Shown here: positions 12,446 to 24,989 of the stretch, in pieces
How the letters are laid out: each line of letters begins with the position of its first letter
Position numbering within the stretch: position 1 is the stretch's first letter
Assembly: GCA_024449915.1 (NCBI GenBank)
Contig: JAMZAV010000163.1
Location: 62,001 to 126,000, forward strand
Reading direction: 5' to 3'
Origin: Sweltsa coloradensis
Lineage: Eukaryota; Arthropoda; Insecta; Plecoptera; Chloroperlidae
Length of the DNA stretch: 64,000 nucleotides
Position numbers and translations under genes: made by a program
The notes under the pieces: model-generated
What the model was told of the DNA's origin: nothing
Database searches by the model: none
The model's input: the letters and a program-made list of their open reading frames with translations, nothing else

Positions 12446-13122
12446 TATAAGGGAACCTGTTGTTCTTAGGTAACTCCTTGGAAATGATAGTAAGGAGAGT
12501 AGGCCTACGTCCTAGAGCAAACCTCGTAAACTTTCGTTCATGACTGACCCAAGGTATATAAGCGGTTCAAACGGAGCTTGTAATATTAGGTGGCAAACCG
12601 AGGCTGGCTGCCAATAAACGCGGTCTTCATATTATATTTATGACTTGGCAAGTAATCGGATTATGAACTATAATGAGAGATTCAAACACAGAGTGGGTGT
12701 GAGTGGGGTACACGGTAACCTGCAGCACGTGCTTCCCGTAGCATCACGCTGTCAACTATACGCTAGCTAGCTGATAGGAAGTTAATTAAATTTACACGGC
12801 ACATACTGTACTGGTCTATTGTGGTTGTATAAAGCACTTCTACGAGTGTATTGCATTATAATAAATAAGCATTTAATAAAAATGATGGCACTCTATATAC
12901 GTAAGAAATTACTGTCTATGCTGCTGTAAAACAGGCTATAAAAAGATAATGGGTTACCGTAATCGGGATGCTGTTCATAAAGGCATTCGATGATGTAAGA
13001 TCTATAACCTTGAATTATTGATTTAAAAACGTGTTAGTTTATGAATACGATTGCAGAATATTATATTTATACTCGAAGCCTTAGAATTACTAAAATTAAT
13101 TGGAACACCGGCAAATATAACT
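12446..13122. other. No gene recognised
   Basis: AT-rich sequence without visible repeats or coding signals apart from a short gctagctagc palindrome near 12762. Confidence 0.4.
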
Positions 13123-13126
13123 TTAA

Positions 13127-14061
13127 AGAGGCTATTAACTCAAAAAATTATTTTTTACCACATGATCTATAGCACAATACTACACTAAAATGATAGTTTA
13201 AAAAATATATTTTGTAACTGTGATTTAACACGAATTTTTCAATTTTTTGGATCTAGAAATTTGTGAAAATTGGTGTTTTGGGAAATTTCTTAAATCGGCT
13301 TTAGCCTGCTTCTTTTTTGGTCCACATAAATACTAGAGCATAGTACCAATTTAAAATGCCCATTTTTTACATCGTGCACATTTTGACCGAACTACTTGCC
13401 CAAATTACAAAACAAAATATAGAGAATTTACAGAAAAGGTTGTAGAGTACGCCAAATTTTTTTTTTATTAACTACAATTAAGAAATTAAAAAAGTCCGCC
13501 CCAACCAGGAATCGAACCACGGATCTCCCACATTTCAGGTGGACGTCTTAACCATTAGACCATCAGGACGGGTACATTTTATTCTCTGAATTGTAGTTGG
13601 ATTATACATCTGAATGGATGGAACAGTACTGCAACGAATATCTGCTGCCTTTGAACTGACCACCAAACATTAATTATAATGTCATTACCTTTACGCAGGT
13701 ATGAGCGAGGGTTTATTTCTTTATTTATTATATTGGGGCGGACTTTTTTAATTTCTGAATTGTAGTAAATAAAAACAATTACACCCACGGGAGTGTTTCC
13801 CGATCAACCAAATCGAGAAATACGTCAATAATGGCCAATATTGTTTTGGATCAAAATCCTCCAAGGTCACGGGGCATAAATATCTTCCCCATGTTATTTC
13901 TTATGGGAGATTTTTGCCGATGGGACCTAGCTCGAAAAATGTCATGTTTGACAATTTTTTGGGAGGTCATGGTGGCCCCAATAATTTTTCTGTTAATTGG
14001 TAAATTTATTACTAGTTAGCCAGAATGAAATATTTTTTTAGTTTAGCGGTTAAATACCCCT
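13127..14061 (+). mobile_element. TTAA element family X, interrupted by a SINE
   Basis: Ends are TTAA|AGAGGCTATT and TACCCCT|TTAA, with TTAA at 13123-13126 and 14062-14065. A SINE-type insertion occupies about 13463-13826; the flanking element sequence (gtagagtacg / gtcaataatggcc) continues across it when compared with 54480. A 62-codon open frame in the right part recurs in other copies but lacks protein features. Confidence 0.88.
13463..13826 (-). mobile_element. tRNA-derived SINE inside TTAA element
   Basis: Minus-strand tRNA head at 13572-13500: A-box tggtctaatggttaagacg and B-box ggttcgattcctgg. Body ggggcggactttttt and aatttct.aattgtagtt follow. The right part repeats ggggcggacttttttaattt in the opposite orientation and ends cgggagtgtttcccgatcaa, so the insert is again bounded by inverted copies of the body. 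Confidence 0.75.
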
Positions 14062-14065
14062 TTAA

Positions 14066-16493
14066 ATACACTTTTTTTAGTATGCCCGGTGTATAAGTAC
14101 ACATCAGATTCACCCTGTGTGACTCCCTTCAGGTGACTGGCTATAGATTGTTAGGATTTAGGGTTGTTGTGAGAGGAATGTCTGATGGCTGTTAAAGAGC
14201 ATCGTTCAGTCAGGATTGCCGGTGGCGGGATGGGTTCTCGTGACCTCCCGAATAAGAGTTCCCACGTACACGCATGAGCCAGCTCTGTCGGAGGCGACGC
14301 AAATAATCACGTTGCGTCGCGAGCCGTGTACATCGTTGTTTACTGATCACTCTTGACGGAAATGTATCGGTTTAGCCACAACCTTCATCATTAGACATTG
14401 ATTTACATTTGTACTAATTAACTAAACACGTTCTTAATGGGAACACCCATGTCGTTCACGCACTTGTATCTTCAGGACAACAAGCTTCGCGCACCTACCT
14501 TGAACCTTGACGAAGATAAGTGTTGTCCCCTCCTGTCTTCACGCATCTGTGGGTAACGTGAGCGTCACACGAATCAAACAACAACGTCAAGTGTCTTCCA
14601 AGCTTGCAGACAAATGGACAAGAATCATTTATTATTTTTAAGGAATGGATTTTTACAAACAATTTGCTCGGAGGAGTGAGTATAAATGTGTTGCGCTGTC
14701 ACCCTCTCATACAAAAGTGAAACTATGGTTAGTGAGAAGAGACACCTAAGTGAAGGAACCACCTGTTTTCTTTCAATACAACATCGCTAAAAATAAGTTG
14801 AATTTAACAGATTTACAGTTTACATCCAGATTATAGATAGTTAAAATTGCATCAGTGATGGGCTGTGGGTTTCTACAAATTCATACACAATTTGTTTTGT
14901 AGAATTTCGAATTGAATTAATTTGGCCTGTGCTCAACTAGTGTCGCAGAATTTTGTTCAAGTTTACACCTCCTAAGCAACCACTGATCATTATTTACATT
15001 TTACGAGTTAAACAGTTTGATTTGTTGGTTGGTTGGTTTCTTGGCTCTGTTAGAACTCGATGTTTCCTTCATTAGATTGGTCTCCTCTCTTAAAACGAAT
15101 TATTGTGAACATTTACGTTGTTTTGCCAATGGACTGACTTAATAAAAATGAATGGTTGTAAACATCTCAACCAGATAGCGACTCAACGGAAACATAATGT
15201 ATTTTTACATGGATTTATTTACTAGGATCGTACCTCATCTTAATGTGTACATAACTTGTCACCGAGGCTCTTAATTGTCAATCAATACGACATTGCATTT
15301 CACAATTAAAATAGATCCGGACATGTCAATACGGGTTTGCAAATATATCGTACGTTTAATTAAACACTAAATGCGATGATGCCTAATTTAGTAAATACTC
15401 TCACAATCGTGTGCAACTAAACAAAGAACGGGTGGTGCCCTAGCAACTGAGTTGTAACTCCCGGTTCCGATCAAAGACAAGGAAACTATTTTTAGTGGTT
15501 TATACAATTTAAGAATGGGTTTCGGTGTTGAAGTTCACACAAGTTTACTATTCAAAGATTAGGGATTATTGACTTGAAAAAATCTTAATCGTCAGTCAAG
15601 ATGTTAATGACAACTGCAAATACCCAGGATTCTTAGACCACGTTCATTCGCAGCACAACAAAGATGCTTGTACTTTATTTGACTGTCGAGTAACTTGATA
15701 GGATGTCACTAATCATTTATCACAAGTGAAGTTTGTGGGCGGGACTTAACAGATTTGTATAGTGCTTACTCGAAGCGTGTGTGTGTAGATAGTTAAAGGG
15801 AGTTAGGTCTATTACATGAACATAAGTCAAAGCTATGGTCACTTTCACAGGGCAAGTGAGAATTATTAATGTCTGCTTTGAAGTTTTATCTGTATAAGGA
15901 CATATTGCATTTCATGCTCGAATAATATTAAGGTTTAGCTAGTCTGCTAGCCTAGTCGACTCGTTCATCGGACGTGACTGCTAGGCTAGCACCCGACAGC
16001 AGTGACTCGAATGCCTACCTCGACTGCATGCTAGCGGAGGGAATAAACTGCGCGAGTGTTAGGGGTTTGTTTTTCTCGAGAGAGATCTCACCTACTCCAT
16101 CATCGTTCACCTGAGCCTTCACCTTCTGTCTCGCAACTGCACGCGCTCGATTCTAAACAACATGTCACCCTACAAGATGAATCAATTTGAGCGTTACTTC
16201 TACCATTTAATACCTTCTATATACACTAGGATATAAGCGCCTTGAAATGACTAATAATATAATGTGTCTCTAAAATGTCATGATGCATTGAATTTGTTTT
16301 GTTGATGTTTGTTGAAACATTATATTCTGTATCCACCCTAGAAGTTACTCAATCTAGTATTTATCTATCTCTGCGTACATTGATCTAAGTAACTAAACCT
16401 AGATTTCCTATGTTTCCTACACTTTTCCGACTAGATATCCCCTTGTAAACGGTAATAGACAAGCCCTGCGCGAGGCATTGTGCACACATAGAA
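14066..16493. other. No gene recognised
   Basis: A GC-richer part at 14120-14350 resembles, around cagtcaggattgccggtggc, the inverse of 41080-41105, hinting at an old repeat. Around 15945-15990 gctagcctag and ctaggctagc face each other. No coding signal. Confidence 0.4.
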
Positions 16494-17271
16494 TACGTTT
16501 ATCAAGCGGGCTCAGTCCGGATATATTTCAATGCGCTCCGAGTCCGCCAACTGTTTATCAACACTGTTCTAGCTCGCACTTGAAATCCAAGATGGACTCC
16601 CAATAAGCTCACACCTAGTCAGTGCCGGTTATATTACGAAAATAGCTTTAGAGGCAGTGGTTATTGACTACACATGCTTAGATATTAAACACCTATAGAT
16701 ATTTAATATCAATGACTACATGGCTTATGATTAGGGGGCGTCGCCAATGAATTAGTCCGATCTGAGCCCGCCACCGTTTATCAACTACTTTCAGTTCGCT
16801 TGGACCGAGCTAGTGCGGTATCGTAACCAAACTGAAATAAGAGCGAGCCAGAGTGTTTATCAGCGAAATTAAGTCCAATCCCAGTGCGCACTTAATTTCG
16901 CTGATAAAGACTCTGGCTCGCTCTTATTTCAGTTTGGTTACGATACCGCACTAGCTCGGTCCAAGCGAACTGAAAAGTAGTTGATAAACGGTAGCGGGCT
17001 CAGATCGGACTAATTCATTGGCGACGCCCCCTAATCATAAGCCATGTAGTCATTGATATGAAACATCTATAGGTGTTTAATATCTAAGTATGTGTAGTCA
17101 ATAACCACTGCCTCTAAAGCTATTTTCGTAATATAACCGGCACTGACAAAGTGCGAGCTTATTGGGAGTCCATCTTGGATTTCAAGTGCGAGCTAGAACA
17201 GTGTTGATAAACAGTTGGCGGACTCGGAGCGCATTGAAATATATCCGGACTGAGCCCGCTTGATAAACGTA
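16494..17271. repeat. 778-bp near-perfect palindrome
   Basis: Arms of about 380 bp meet near 16882 with a loop of about 14 bp. The outer ends are tacgtttatcaagcgggctc and its inverse. Within each arm the word gtttatca recurs at several places (16497, 16551, 16788, 16855), giving a sub-repeat texture. Arms differ by only a few bases and small indels. No open frame; likely a foldback DNA element or a recent inverted duplication. Confidence 0.92.
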
Positions 17272-19105
17272 GTCATAGTAAGCCAATGCTGCATCGATCT
17301 GAAACTTGAAGAAACCTCCGGTTGAGTCGCTTTCTGGTTTTACAATAACAATGAAACCATCAATATGTTATAATGTTTTGCATAGGGATCGCCATCAGTA
17401 ACGTATCTGTAACATACACCGAACTGTGAAGAAGTGAATATCGTGGAATTGCTGTTTGGACATTATTTCACATGACAATATCGATAAGCACTCAAAATAT
17501 CACAGCATAAAAGAACCCATATCAATTTTGGAACTTCTACAATTTTAAAAGTATAGCTTTGAGCTCAATTACACGATTTAAATAATATTTACACACATAC
17601 AAAAATCCATATTATTGTTTACTTTTCACAATGTAATATTTCCAAAAGCCTAGCGATATAAAACTAAATCTGATAACTAAAAGGAGTCAGACGTCAATCT
17701 TAATTCAATATCACAATACGTTTGGGCAACATAAATAACACAGTTAGAAAATAACTTAAAGACAATCATGAACCACCAAGGTAGCTGCCTCATCTCCAGG
17801 CGAGATGCGTGGCAGATGATGCTGCGTCGTGTGACAACTAGATGCATAGAGAGCACTGGAGAGAATATCTTCTCCAAACTCAAAAATATTAATATAGACG
17901 GATATTGCACACAGTTAAAATGTTTAGTTTTCAAAATACGGTCAACTTTTCGTTAGACCAGGCACATCTGATCAAACAAAAAGACCTCGACTCTGAGTTG
18001 GGACGACTTACCAAACAGCTGCAATTGTTTTTTGTATAGATAGTAAACATTATGTCTATTTGTATTTATTAGCACAACGATTCTTTGCTTGGCGTAATGA
18101 AGTTGAGATTTGTCGTCAAACGAGGCACATTTACTTGTTCAGCTTAATTGCTTTCAGTTCTCACAAGAAAACGCACGAATATCACAGTAAACTTTACTCA
18201 CCGACCTTCTACGGACTTTGCCGATCAGGCCCGAACGTACGGAATCCATCCATGGTGCTGACGTAGCAAATATATTTAAATATAATTGTTTATCTTCAAG
18301 GAGTTGAGAAACGGGGAAAGTTAATAAAACGTCCATGCCGCCGTAGGAGGCTCCATGTTACTGTAACTGTGAACTTGGTTTAGGTGCGTTGACTGCCAGA
18401 GTGTATCCAGGACTGTGCAATAATACACGAAGCCTAAGTGATTGCCTATAGTCATAACGTAATTCGAGACACCGTTTTTATTACTCACCTTAGACATGAG
18501 TTGACAAAATTTCCAGCAACGGATTTGCATCATTGATCAACGCTATAATAATATTAGTATCTTAATTTTGATTTAATTGACAAAATTTATGTTTTACAGA
18601 GACATTGTAATGTTAGGCAGTCTAAAAGTCTAGATCTCGTAGGTTTAATTAATACTGCACAATACGTAAGTGTCAATAATACATTGAGTAACGTGTTCTT
18701 TTAGTAAATTTCAAGCACGTTGAATTTTATGCGATGCGTGCATTAGAATTACCAGCTTTTCATAAGTTTTGAATGACGTATAATAAAAACGGTCAAGTCT
18801 AGAGTTAAATTAATGAAAAATCATTTTAAAATTTGTAATGAATTAATCCTACAAAGTTGACTAAGATTGAATAATTCGAAGTAAATGTCTCTGAAACATA
18901 TTGGGTACAATTCAGTGATTTTCTATCAAATCGTCATGCATTGGAAGCATTTTCCTATAAGTAGTTCTTCGGTCATATCGTTTTAGCAAAACGGTTAAGT
19001 GCGTCAGCCAATTAAAGAAAGATTCATTGTAAAATGAAATCTCAAAGCGCATAATATTCATGTTTAAATCTCAAAAGCTGGCACTTTGGATAGCGCATTC
19101 AGTCG
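17272..19105. other. No confident gene
   Basis: Minus-strand donor-like sequences occur at 18494 (CTAAG|GTGAGTAA) and 18206 (GGTCG|GTGAGTAA) and an AG followed by TTGTCACAC at 17837, but none joins in phase to the nab exon at 24867 with a convincing peptide. Otherwise AT-rich. Confidence 0.35.
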
Positions 19106-19113
19106 TGTCTAGG

Positions 19114-19497
19114 CCCGTGATGCTGGCTCTAGTTTCACCGCTCCCCGTAGGATGCCAGCACTGTCGCTGGGAGCGCATCAGTCGGTGTCTTGAGGGCCCG
19201 GTGATGCTGGCTCTAGTTTCACCGCTGCCCGTAGGATGCCAGCACTGTCGCTGGGAGCGCATCAGTCGGTGTCTTGAGGGCCCGGTGATGCTGGCTCTAG
19301 TTTCACCGCTCCCCGTAGGATGCCAGCACTGTCGCTGGTAGCGCATCAGTCGGTGTCTTGAGGGCCCGGTGATGCTGGCTCTAGTTTCACCGCTCCCCGT
19401 AGGATGCCAGCACTGTCGCTGGGAGCGCATCAGTCGGTGTCGTGGGGGCCCGGTGATGCTGGCTCTAGTTTCACCGCTCCCCGTAGGATGCCACTGT
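19114..19497 (+). repeat. 84-bp tandem repeat, about 4.6 copies
   Basis: Unit contains gtgatgctggctctagtttc, gtaggatgccagcactgtcg and catcagtcggtgtcttgagg. Nearly identical copies; GC-rich. The period is a multiple of three and both strands stay open through it. Confidence 0.95.
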
Positions 19498-19924
19498 CGT
19501 TGTCCCCTCCGGAGATTGCCGGGGACATGGATAGAGCAGGGTTCGCCACTGCGATTATGTTGCCGCCACTGGACGCAATCACCTAAAACAACAACGTTGA
19601 TGTGTCACTTGAAGGTACCGGTAATGGGGACTTGTCGGTCTGACGTGGATGTTATAAATGGTTGACCAATATTGGTTTTCTTATATTGTTTTACTTATAT
19701 AATTACATTATTTCTTAAAATTACGAAAAATAAACTGGTATGAATGGAAATCTAGGTGCCCGTTAGGGCGCCGCAGCCAAGCCGCGGTGCGCTACACACT
19801 CAGGCGCCTTATACAGCAATCAGAGTTAGGGTGATTTCGAGGTGTCACCCAGCCGTCATGAAACGTGATGTGAACTTGAAAACACTATCAAAATCGAGGG
19901 GATTTAGGTACCTTACAACACATG

Positions 19925-20070
19925 CCAAATTTGGTTGGGGTACGAGCCAGCGATTCTGGTCAAACTGGTGGGGCAACAACGTACATATTTTACAAGGACA
20001 TTAAGGTTATAGTGATATAGTGTCTTTTGAAAGAAAAAGTTGAAAAAGTTTGCTGGAAGGCTTCCAAATA
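19925..20070 (+). mobile_element. Helitron-like element, internal fragment
   Basis: Words ggtcaaactggtggggc, aaggacattaaggttatagt and cttttgaaagaaaaagttga match the internal repeat of the element at 38619-39382. No ends preserved. Confidence 0.7.
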
Positions 20071-20291
20071 AAGGTATTAATTATAAGCCTTATACAAGAA
20101 TATAACCAACAAGTAACTATAGTTACTTGACAATGATTGCCTACATTGTTGACAAAAAGCAAGTCTTTGGGCCACTAGATATTTTACATTCTATTGTTAA
20201 TTGGTAATACCATAGAAATTAATCGATTTTGATAAAATTATTATATTTTAACAAATAATTTTGCAATGGAACTTGAAAAAGTATTGAGATC

Positions 20292-20703
20292 CCACACATA
20301 ACAAAAACTTGCCAAAATACAGCCAAACCTTACACACTCAAAAGAAATGAGATCAAAAAAAGGACCAAGCTCATCTACCCTTCCATATTTGCGCATTCTT
20401 AATTCATAAACGTACAGTGTCCCGTAACAGCATCCTTGACAAGCTTGGCAAAATAGAATTTGTATGATCATTACATTTAAATTAATTAGAAAAAAGACTT
20501 TGGAAGAACTATGATGTTTAAATTAAGAGTTGCAAATTCTATTTTGCCAAGCTTTATAAGGGTGTTGTTACGGGACACTGTACGTTTAAGAATTAAGAAT
20601 GCGCAAATGTGGAAGGGTAGATGAGCTTGGCCCTTTTTTAGATCTCATTTCTTTAGAGTGTGTAAGGTTTGGCTGTATTTGACAAAGTTTTTGTTATGTG
20701 TGG
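20292..20703. repeat. 412-bp palindrome
   Basis: Arms of about 175 bp from ccacacataacaaaaact to its inverse, with a spacer of about 60 bp around 20470-20530. The arms diverge by scattered substitutions and small indels, so it is older than the one at 16.5 kb. Confidence 0.88.
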
Positions 20704-21027
20704 TAAATCATACATCCAATTATGTCAAATGTCATACATGTGTGAGTGGGAAATTTGAAATCTTGAAAAATGAGCATGAACATTCCTCTTTGGAATTTGG
20801 CACGACGATAATTCTTAAATACAGTTCGACTGGAAGACTAATTGATTTGTGAATGTGGATGTGTTGGGGCAATTCCAGAGCACTTACCAATATTTTGAAA
20901 GTCAAAGGGAAATGGCTGAAAGTTGGTTGATTATGAAAGAGGAAGTTAAAGAAAAAGTAAAAAGAAAAAAGAAGAAAAAATTGGACGGGACAATAGCTCT
21001 TTTTTGGCCATTAAATGCAAAATGCCG

Positions 21028-22346
21028 ATGTGTTGTTCCACATGATCAAATGTGAAGTTTCCTCCACGTGGTTTGCGGTATAAGGGAATTCTGTGCATTG
21101 GAAGTTACGTTGCGTTGGTGCTCTGTCAACCGGACGTTGAGGGGGCGTTTGGTTTCACCAATGTTAGTCCTGTCTCAATCGCACGGGATTTCGTAAACAA
21201 CGTTTCGGGGTTGCTGGTCGGTACTGTGGGGTTTGGTCTTACACAGTTGTTTACGAAGAGTGTTGGAGGATTTAAAACATGGTCTGAACGTTGAACCTAT
21301 TAGCAAATCAGGTTGATAGTCTGTTTACCCACATCAACTCTCAGTCCCTACACATCAAGTTCACAGTTGAAACTGAAGCCTGTGGGTCCCTACCTTTCTT
21401 GGATGTGTTATTATCCAAAGTAACCCCCCCCCCCCCCCCCGACAACTCAGTCAAACTCAAGACCACGGTGTACAGAAAACCCAGCAACTCGTCTTCATAC
21501 ATCCGGTTTTACTCCAATCACCTACTTCACGTGAAAAGGTGTGTGGTCTCGAGTCTGGCAAAGAGGGCCTTCACACATTGTTCCGACCATACCGAGTTGC
21601 AGAACGAGAAATCGGTTCTCCTCTCTACCTTTGCAGCCAATGACCACCCTCCTGAGCTTGTTCAGGCCATCCTAGCTAAAGACCCTCGTGATGAAAACTA
21701 ACCCGGAAGTGACACTACAAAGCCCTATAAAACCATAGCTTTGAATTACATTCCCGGATTCTCGGAGAAATTCCGGCGCATAGCTAATAGATTCAATGTT
21801 CGGACAGTGTTTAAATCCTCCAACACTCTTCGTAAGCAACTGTGTAAGACCAAACCCCACAGTACCGACCAGCAAGCCCGTAACGTTGTTTACGAAATCC
21901 CGTGCGATTGAGACAGGACTTACATTGGTGAAACCAAACGCCCCCTCAACGTCCGGGTGACAGAGCACCAACGCAACGTAACTTCCAATGCACAGAATTC
22001 CCTTATCGCAAACCACGTGAAGGAAACTTCACATTTGATCACGTGGAACAACACATCGGCTCTTCTATCAGAAGAAGACGTCTTCAACAGAAAAATAAAG
22101 GTTGCTGCTGTGATGGCATGCAGCAACCCCCCCCCCCCCCATGTCAGCCAGCCGTCGTTTGATTTCCACCCCATGTGGATCCCAATAGTTCGTCCAGACG
22201 TCAACAGAGCGCGCAGCCACCCCCTCCCTGTCAACATTGTACCTGCCCGCCAGCCCAAAGAGAGAAGACCGCTCGGACGTCAGTTACCTCTGCTTGAGGT
22301 AGAGTCAGCAAGTGTGCCTCGAAAATTCGCAATTGTTTTTGTGTAA
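21028..22346 (+). mobile_element. Penelope-like retroelement, 3' part, broken, with inverted fragment
   Basis: 21310-21701 encodes the end of a Penelope-type reverse transcriptase (SLPFLDVL, then VYRKPS, then a SNHLLHVKR-like run). After a stop and frame change, 21735-22200 encodes a GIY-YIG endonuclease segment with RTYIGETKRPLNVRVTEHQR. A TGA replaces a codon two residues before that motif. Two C-runs (21423-21440, 22127-22140) sit inside the coding part. Bases 21028-21307 are an inverted copy of 21780-22058, so the endonuclease region is present in both orientations around the transcriptase end, an arrangement known for Penelope-like elements. Confidence 0.85.
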
Positions 22347-22624
22347 GTGACCTTGGTTAATTGTTTTTTAGTGTGTGTTCTTGTTTTACTTTTCTTATTG
22401 ACCCAAAATTTGCATATCAAGGCTAAAATTGGGGCTATTGTCCCTTTCGATTTTTTTCTTTTTCCCCCTTTTATAAAGTTTCTGTTTCATTCAACCAACT
22501 AAAAACAAAATATCGGTAAGATTGCTCTGGAATAGCCTGCTGCCAGAGGGTAAAGGAACAAGACTGCCTTACCGAATCAAACATCAAAACTTACTAGCTT
22601 CGTGTGGCTGATCAAATCTAAAGA
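22347..22624. other. Spacer between Penelope-like element and LINE
   Basis: Short AT-rich stretch; the first part may be the 3' untranslated end of the Penelope-like element. No other signal. Confidence 0.35.
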
Positions 22625-22707
22625 GGGTCCCTCATCGACGGCTACTTGCCAAGCTCCAGCGTTATAACATCTCCGGCCAGGTCGTCGAGTGGATCAGCAG
22701 TTTCCTA

Positions 22708-23490
22708 GTGGGTCGCAGCATGCGTGTGATCTATGACGGTGCGTGCTCTAGCGTGTGCGGTGTTCCGTCTGGGGTACCCCAAGGGTCAGTCCTAGGACCC
22801 CTATTGTTTAACATCTACATGATGGACCTACCACAATGCACCAACTCAAGCATCCGCCAATACGCTGACGATTGCACAATGTACAGAGTCATAAAATCAA
22901 AACAAGATGAAGAAACCCTACAAGCCGACTTGGGGAACATTGAAATGTGGTGTGAAATCAACGATATGGCATTAAATCACAGTAAGTCCAGCCACATGTC
23001 AATTACAACTGCCAGGAAGTCTAGGTTGAGCTGTTCTTACGTGATAAATGGAAACGTTATCCGCACTGTTTCAGAGATGAAAATCCTGGGTGTAACAGTT
23101 GCGAAGGACCTCAAATGGAACATTCAAACAGAGATTGTGAGAAATAAAGCAGCCAAACTCCTAGGATTTTTATCTAGAACTCTACATAATGCTCGACCTA
23201 GTGTTAAAAGAACTGTATATATAAGTTTGATCAAATCTGTAATTACGTACGGTTGCCCTGCATGGCATCCGACCACACAGGTAAACATAACAAAGCTTGA
23301 ATCAATACAGAACAGGGCAACGAGATTCATAACGAATAGAAAGGACTGTGGACGCTCTGAGAGGCTAGAATTGTGTAATATACTGTCGATTGATAACTCT
23401 CTTAGAGAAATTGATGTTATGTATATAAAAAAAATGTTCCTAAAACATCGTGGATTTAGACCCATTGACAAGAGTGCAGCTCGGGTATAG
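22708..23490 (+). pseudogene. Reverse transcriptase fragment of the LINE
   Basis: A 260-codon open frame. Residues 20-35 hold the PSGVPQGSVLGPLL motif and 52-55 the catalytic YADD. A thumb/C-terminal part with NRATRFI near residue 210 follows. The family member would extend N-terminally to an endonuclease that is absent here. The frame ends at 23490, while the matching C-terminal end continues in another frame to 23680, so a frameshift near 23470 has broken it. Confidence 0.9.
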
Positions 23491-23734
23491 ATCTGTCCGG
23501 TACGACAAAGGAGTCACTTTGTATCCACCATTCGCGCGGACAGAACAATACAAGAGAGGGTTCTTTTGTCGCGCAATTGCCTCGCTTAACTCTTTAGAGC
23601 AAAATACTAGGCAATTGAGCGACATTAAAACTTTTGGAACCAACTTGAGATGTGGCCTACTCAAAAGTCAAGCAGCTTGACCATAGACTCGAATGTAAAT
23701 AAACAACACGAACTGAACTCGTCACAGACATGCA

Positions 23735-23935
23735 TATTGCATACACACGAACACTCTCTCATACTCACACTCGAACTCGCACTCGCACTCACACTCACAC
23801 CCACACTCACACTCACACTCACACTCACACTCACGCTCACACTCACACACGCTCACGCTCACTCACACTCTCACAAACGCACTCACTTCCCCCACGCACT
23901 CATGTACCACACACTCTCCTCACACTCTCCCCACA
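23735..23935 (+). repeat. CA/CACTCA-rich simple repeat
   Basis: Long run of cacactcacactc-type hexamers with ACAC patches. Open frames through it on both strands are products of the repeat. Confidence 0.95.
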
Positions 23936-24193
23936 AATCTTAATAACACTTATGTCATCCATTATTTTATTTTTTTCACGCCACCTCCAGTAGCTTTAAT
24001 ATCTGTACATAACATATTACGCATAAATAGCATTACTTTAGGTTTAGACAGTAGTTAAGATTATATTTAGATCATACACTGGTGGTAAGGCACATGTTGT
24101 TATGGGGCCTTGCTCTACTCTTGCCACCAGCAATGTGCTTGTATTACTGTAATTCAATCATGTTGAAAATAAATAATAATAATAATAATAATC

Positions 24194-24866
24194 AAGTTTA
24201 GTTATTTGATACGTCATTGCAGATACATAAAATATATTCTATTACTTGCAAACGTTACTAATGTGGTTTGTTTTTCTTAAGGCAAAATAAAATATTATTT
24301 CTAGTCGTCGTCTGAGCTATATTTTATGTAAATTTATTGAAATATTATACCTTCCTTATGATTCATGACATGCCATCAGTAATTATACAAGCTTTGCAAG
24401 GCAACCGTCTTCAGTACACAAGTATGCGACAAATACGCATACGCACACACATGCACTCAGAAAGTCTCATTACAGGTTTTCAGTAAAGTGTTTTACGGAC
24501 TTATTTACTACGAAAAACGCACATTCCACGTATTTGTGCCTTAATAGAAGTATTTTGTTAATAGATAATTGTAACGATATGTTTTGGTGAGAAAGAGAGG
24601 TGTTAAGAATTCGAGGAAAGTGGAAAGGGCAGCAAAACATTGGTACTAAAATAAAATAAGCATTCCTCCCGAGGAAGACCTAATTAAAACAAAAACATGT
24701 TTAAATACTGTCTTAAGGACGGAAATAGATACAGATTGAATATTAGAGGAAGGCAGATCAGAAGTGGGTAAGAGGGGAAACGAGATTATGACATTTTGGG
24801 TATCAATATCTCAGTTCGTATTTCTTGTGGGTAGTTAGTCCAGTTGGTAAAAGTGTCGGTACTGAC
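24194..24866. other. nab intron, no other feature seen
   Basis: AT-rich sequence downstream of the last visible nab exon. No repeats or motifs recognised. Confidence 0.4.
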
Positions 24867-24989
24867 CTGGACCTTGTTCTCGTTGTAAGTGTCGTACGAG
24901 TTGTCGTCCGGCTGGCGCTCGCTGCTCTGTTTGTCGACGAGCTCCTTGACGACTCTCAGCCCCTCGTCCAGGAGCGTGTCTTGTACCAA
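24867..24989 (-). CDS. nab: nab exon, C-terminal DEGLR motif
   Basis: A 123-bp exon of 41 codons, phase 0 at both ends. The acceptor is a T/G-rich tract ending ttgcacag before TTGGTACAA; the donor is GTCCAG|GTCAGT. The peptide starts LVQDTLLDEGLRVVKELVDK, which matches the conserved C-terminal TLMDEGLRLA motif of vertebrate NAB1/NAB2. It continues with an acidic, Asn/Tyr-rich tail (PDDNSYDTYNEN). The presence of a donor means at least one more exon downstream, at coordinates below 24867 or outside the window; I could not identify it securely. Confidence 0.88.

Larger units (their letters stand above)
22625..24193 (+). mobile_element. 5'-truncated non-LTR retrotransposon (CR1/Jockey-like)
   Basis: Starts within the reverse transcriptase at a VPHRRLLAKL-like segment and ends in a (TAA/AAT) tail at 24169-24193. 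The 3' untranslated part includes a CA-rich simple repeat at 23735-23935 and a hairpin-like ggtggtaaggcacatgttg / tgccaccagcaatgtgc. Truncation at the 5' end is the usual result of incomplete reverse transcription. Confidence 0.85.

Noticed and set aside
17793..17837. Candidate last nab exon (LSHDAASS then a stop) after an AG
   Set aside because: Phase fits but the acceptor context is weak and the peptide is too short to match any NAB end.
18206..18262. Minus-strand exon-like segment with a strong GTGAGT donor
   Set aside because: The only open frame does not agree in phase with the upstream nab exon, and the peptide is not recognised.
23661..23993. Open frames in the CA-rich repeat
   Set aside because: Simple-sequence artefacts inside the LINE 3' untranslated region.
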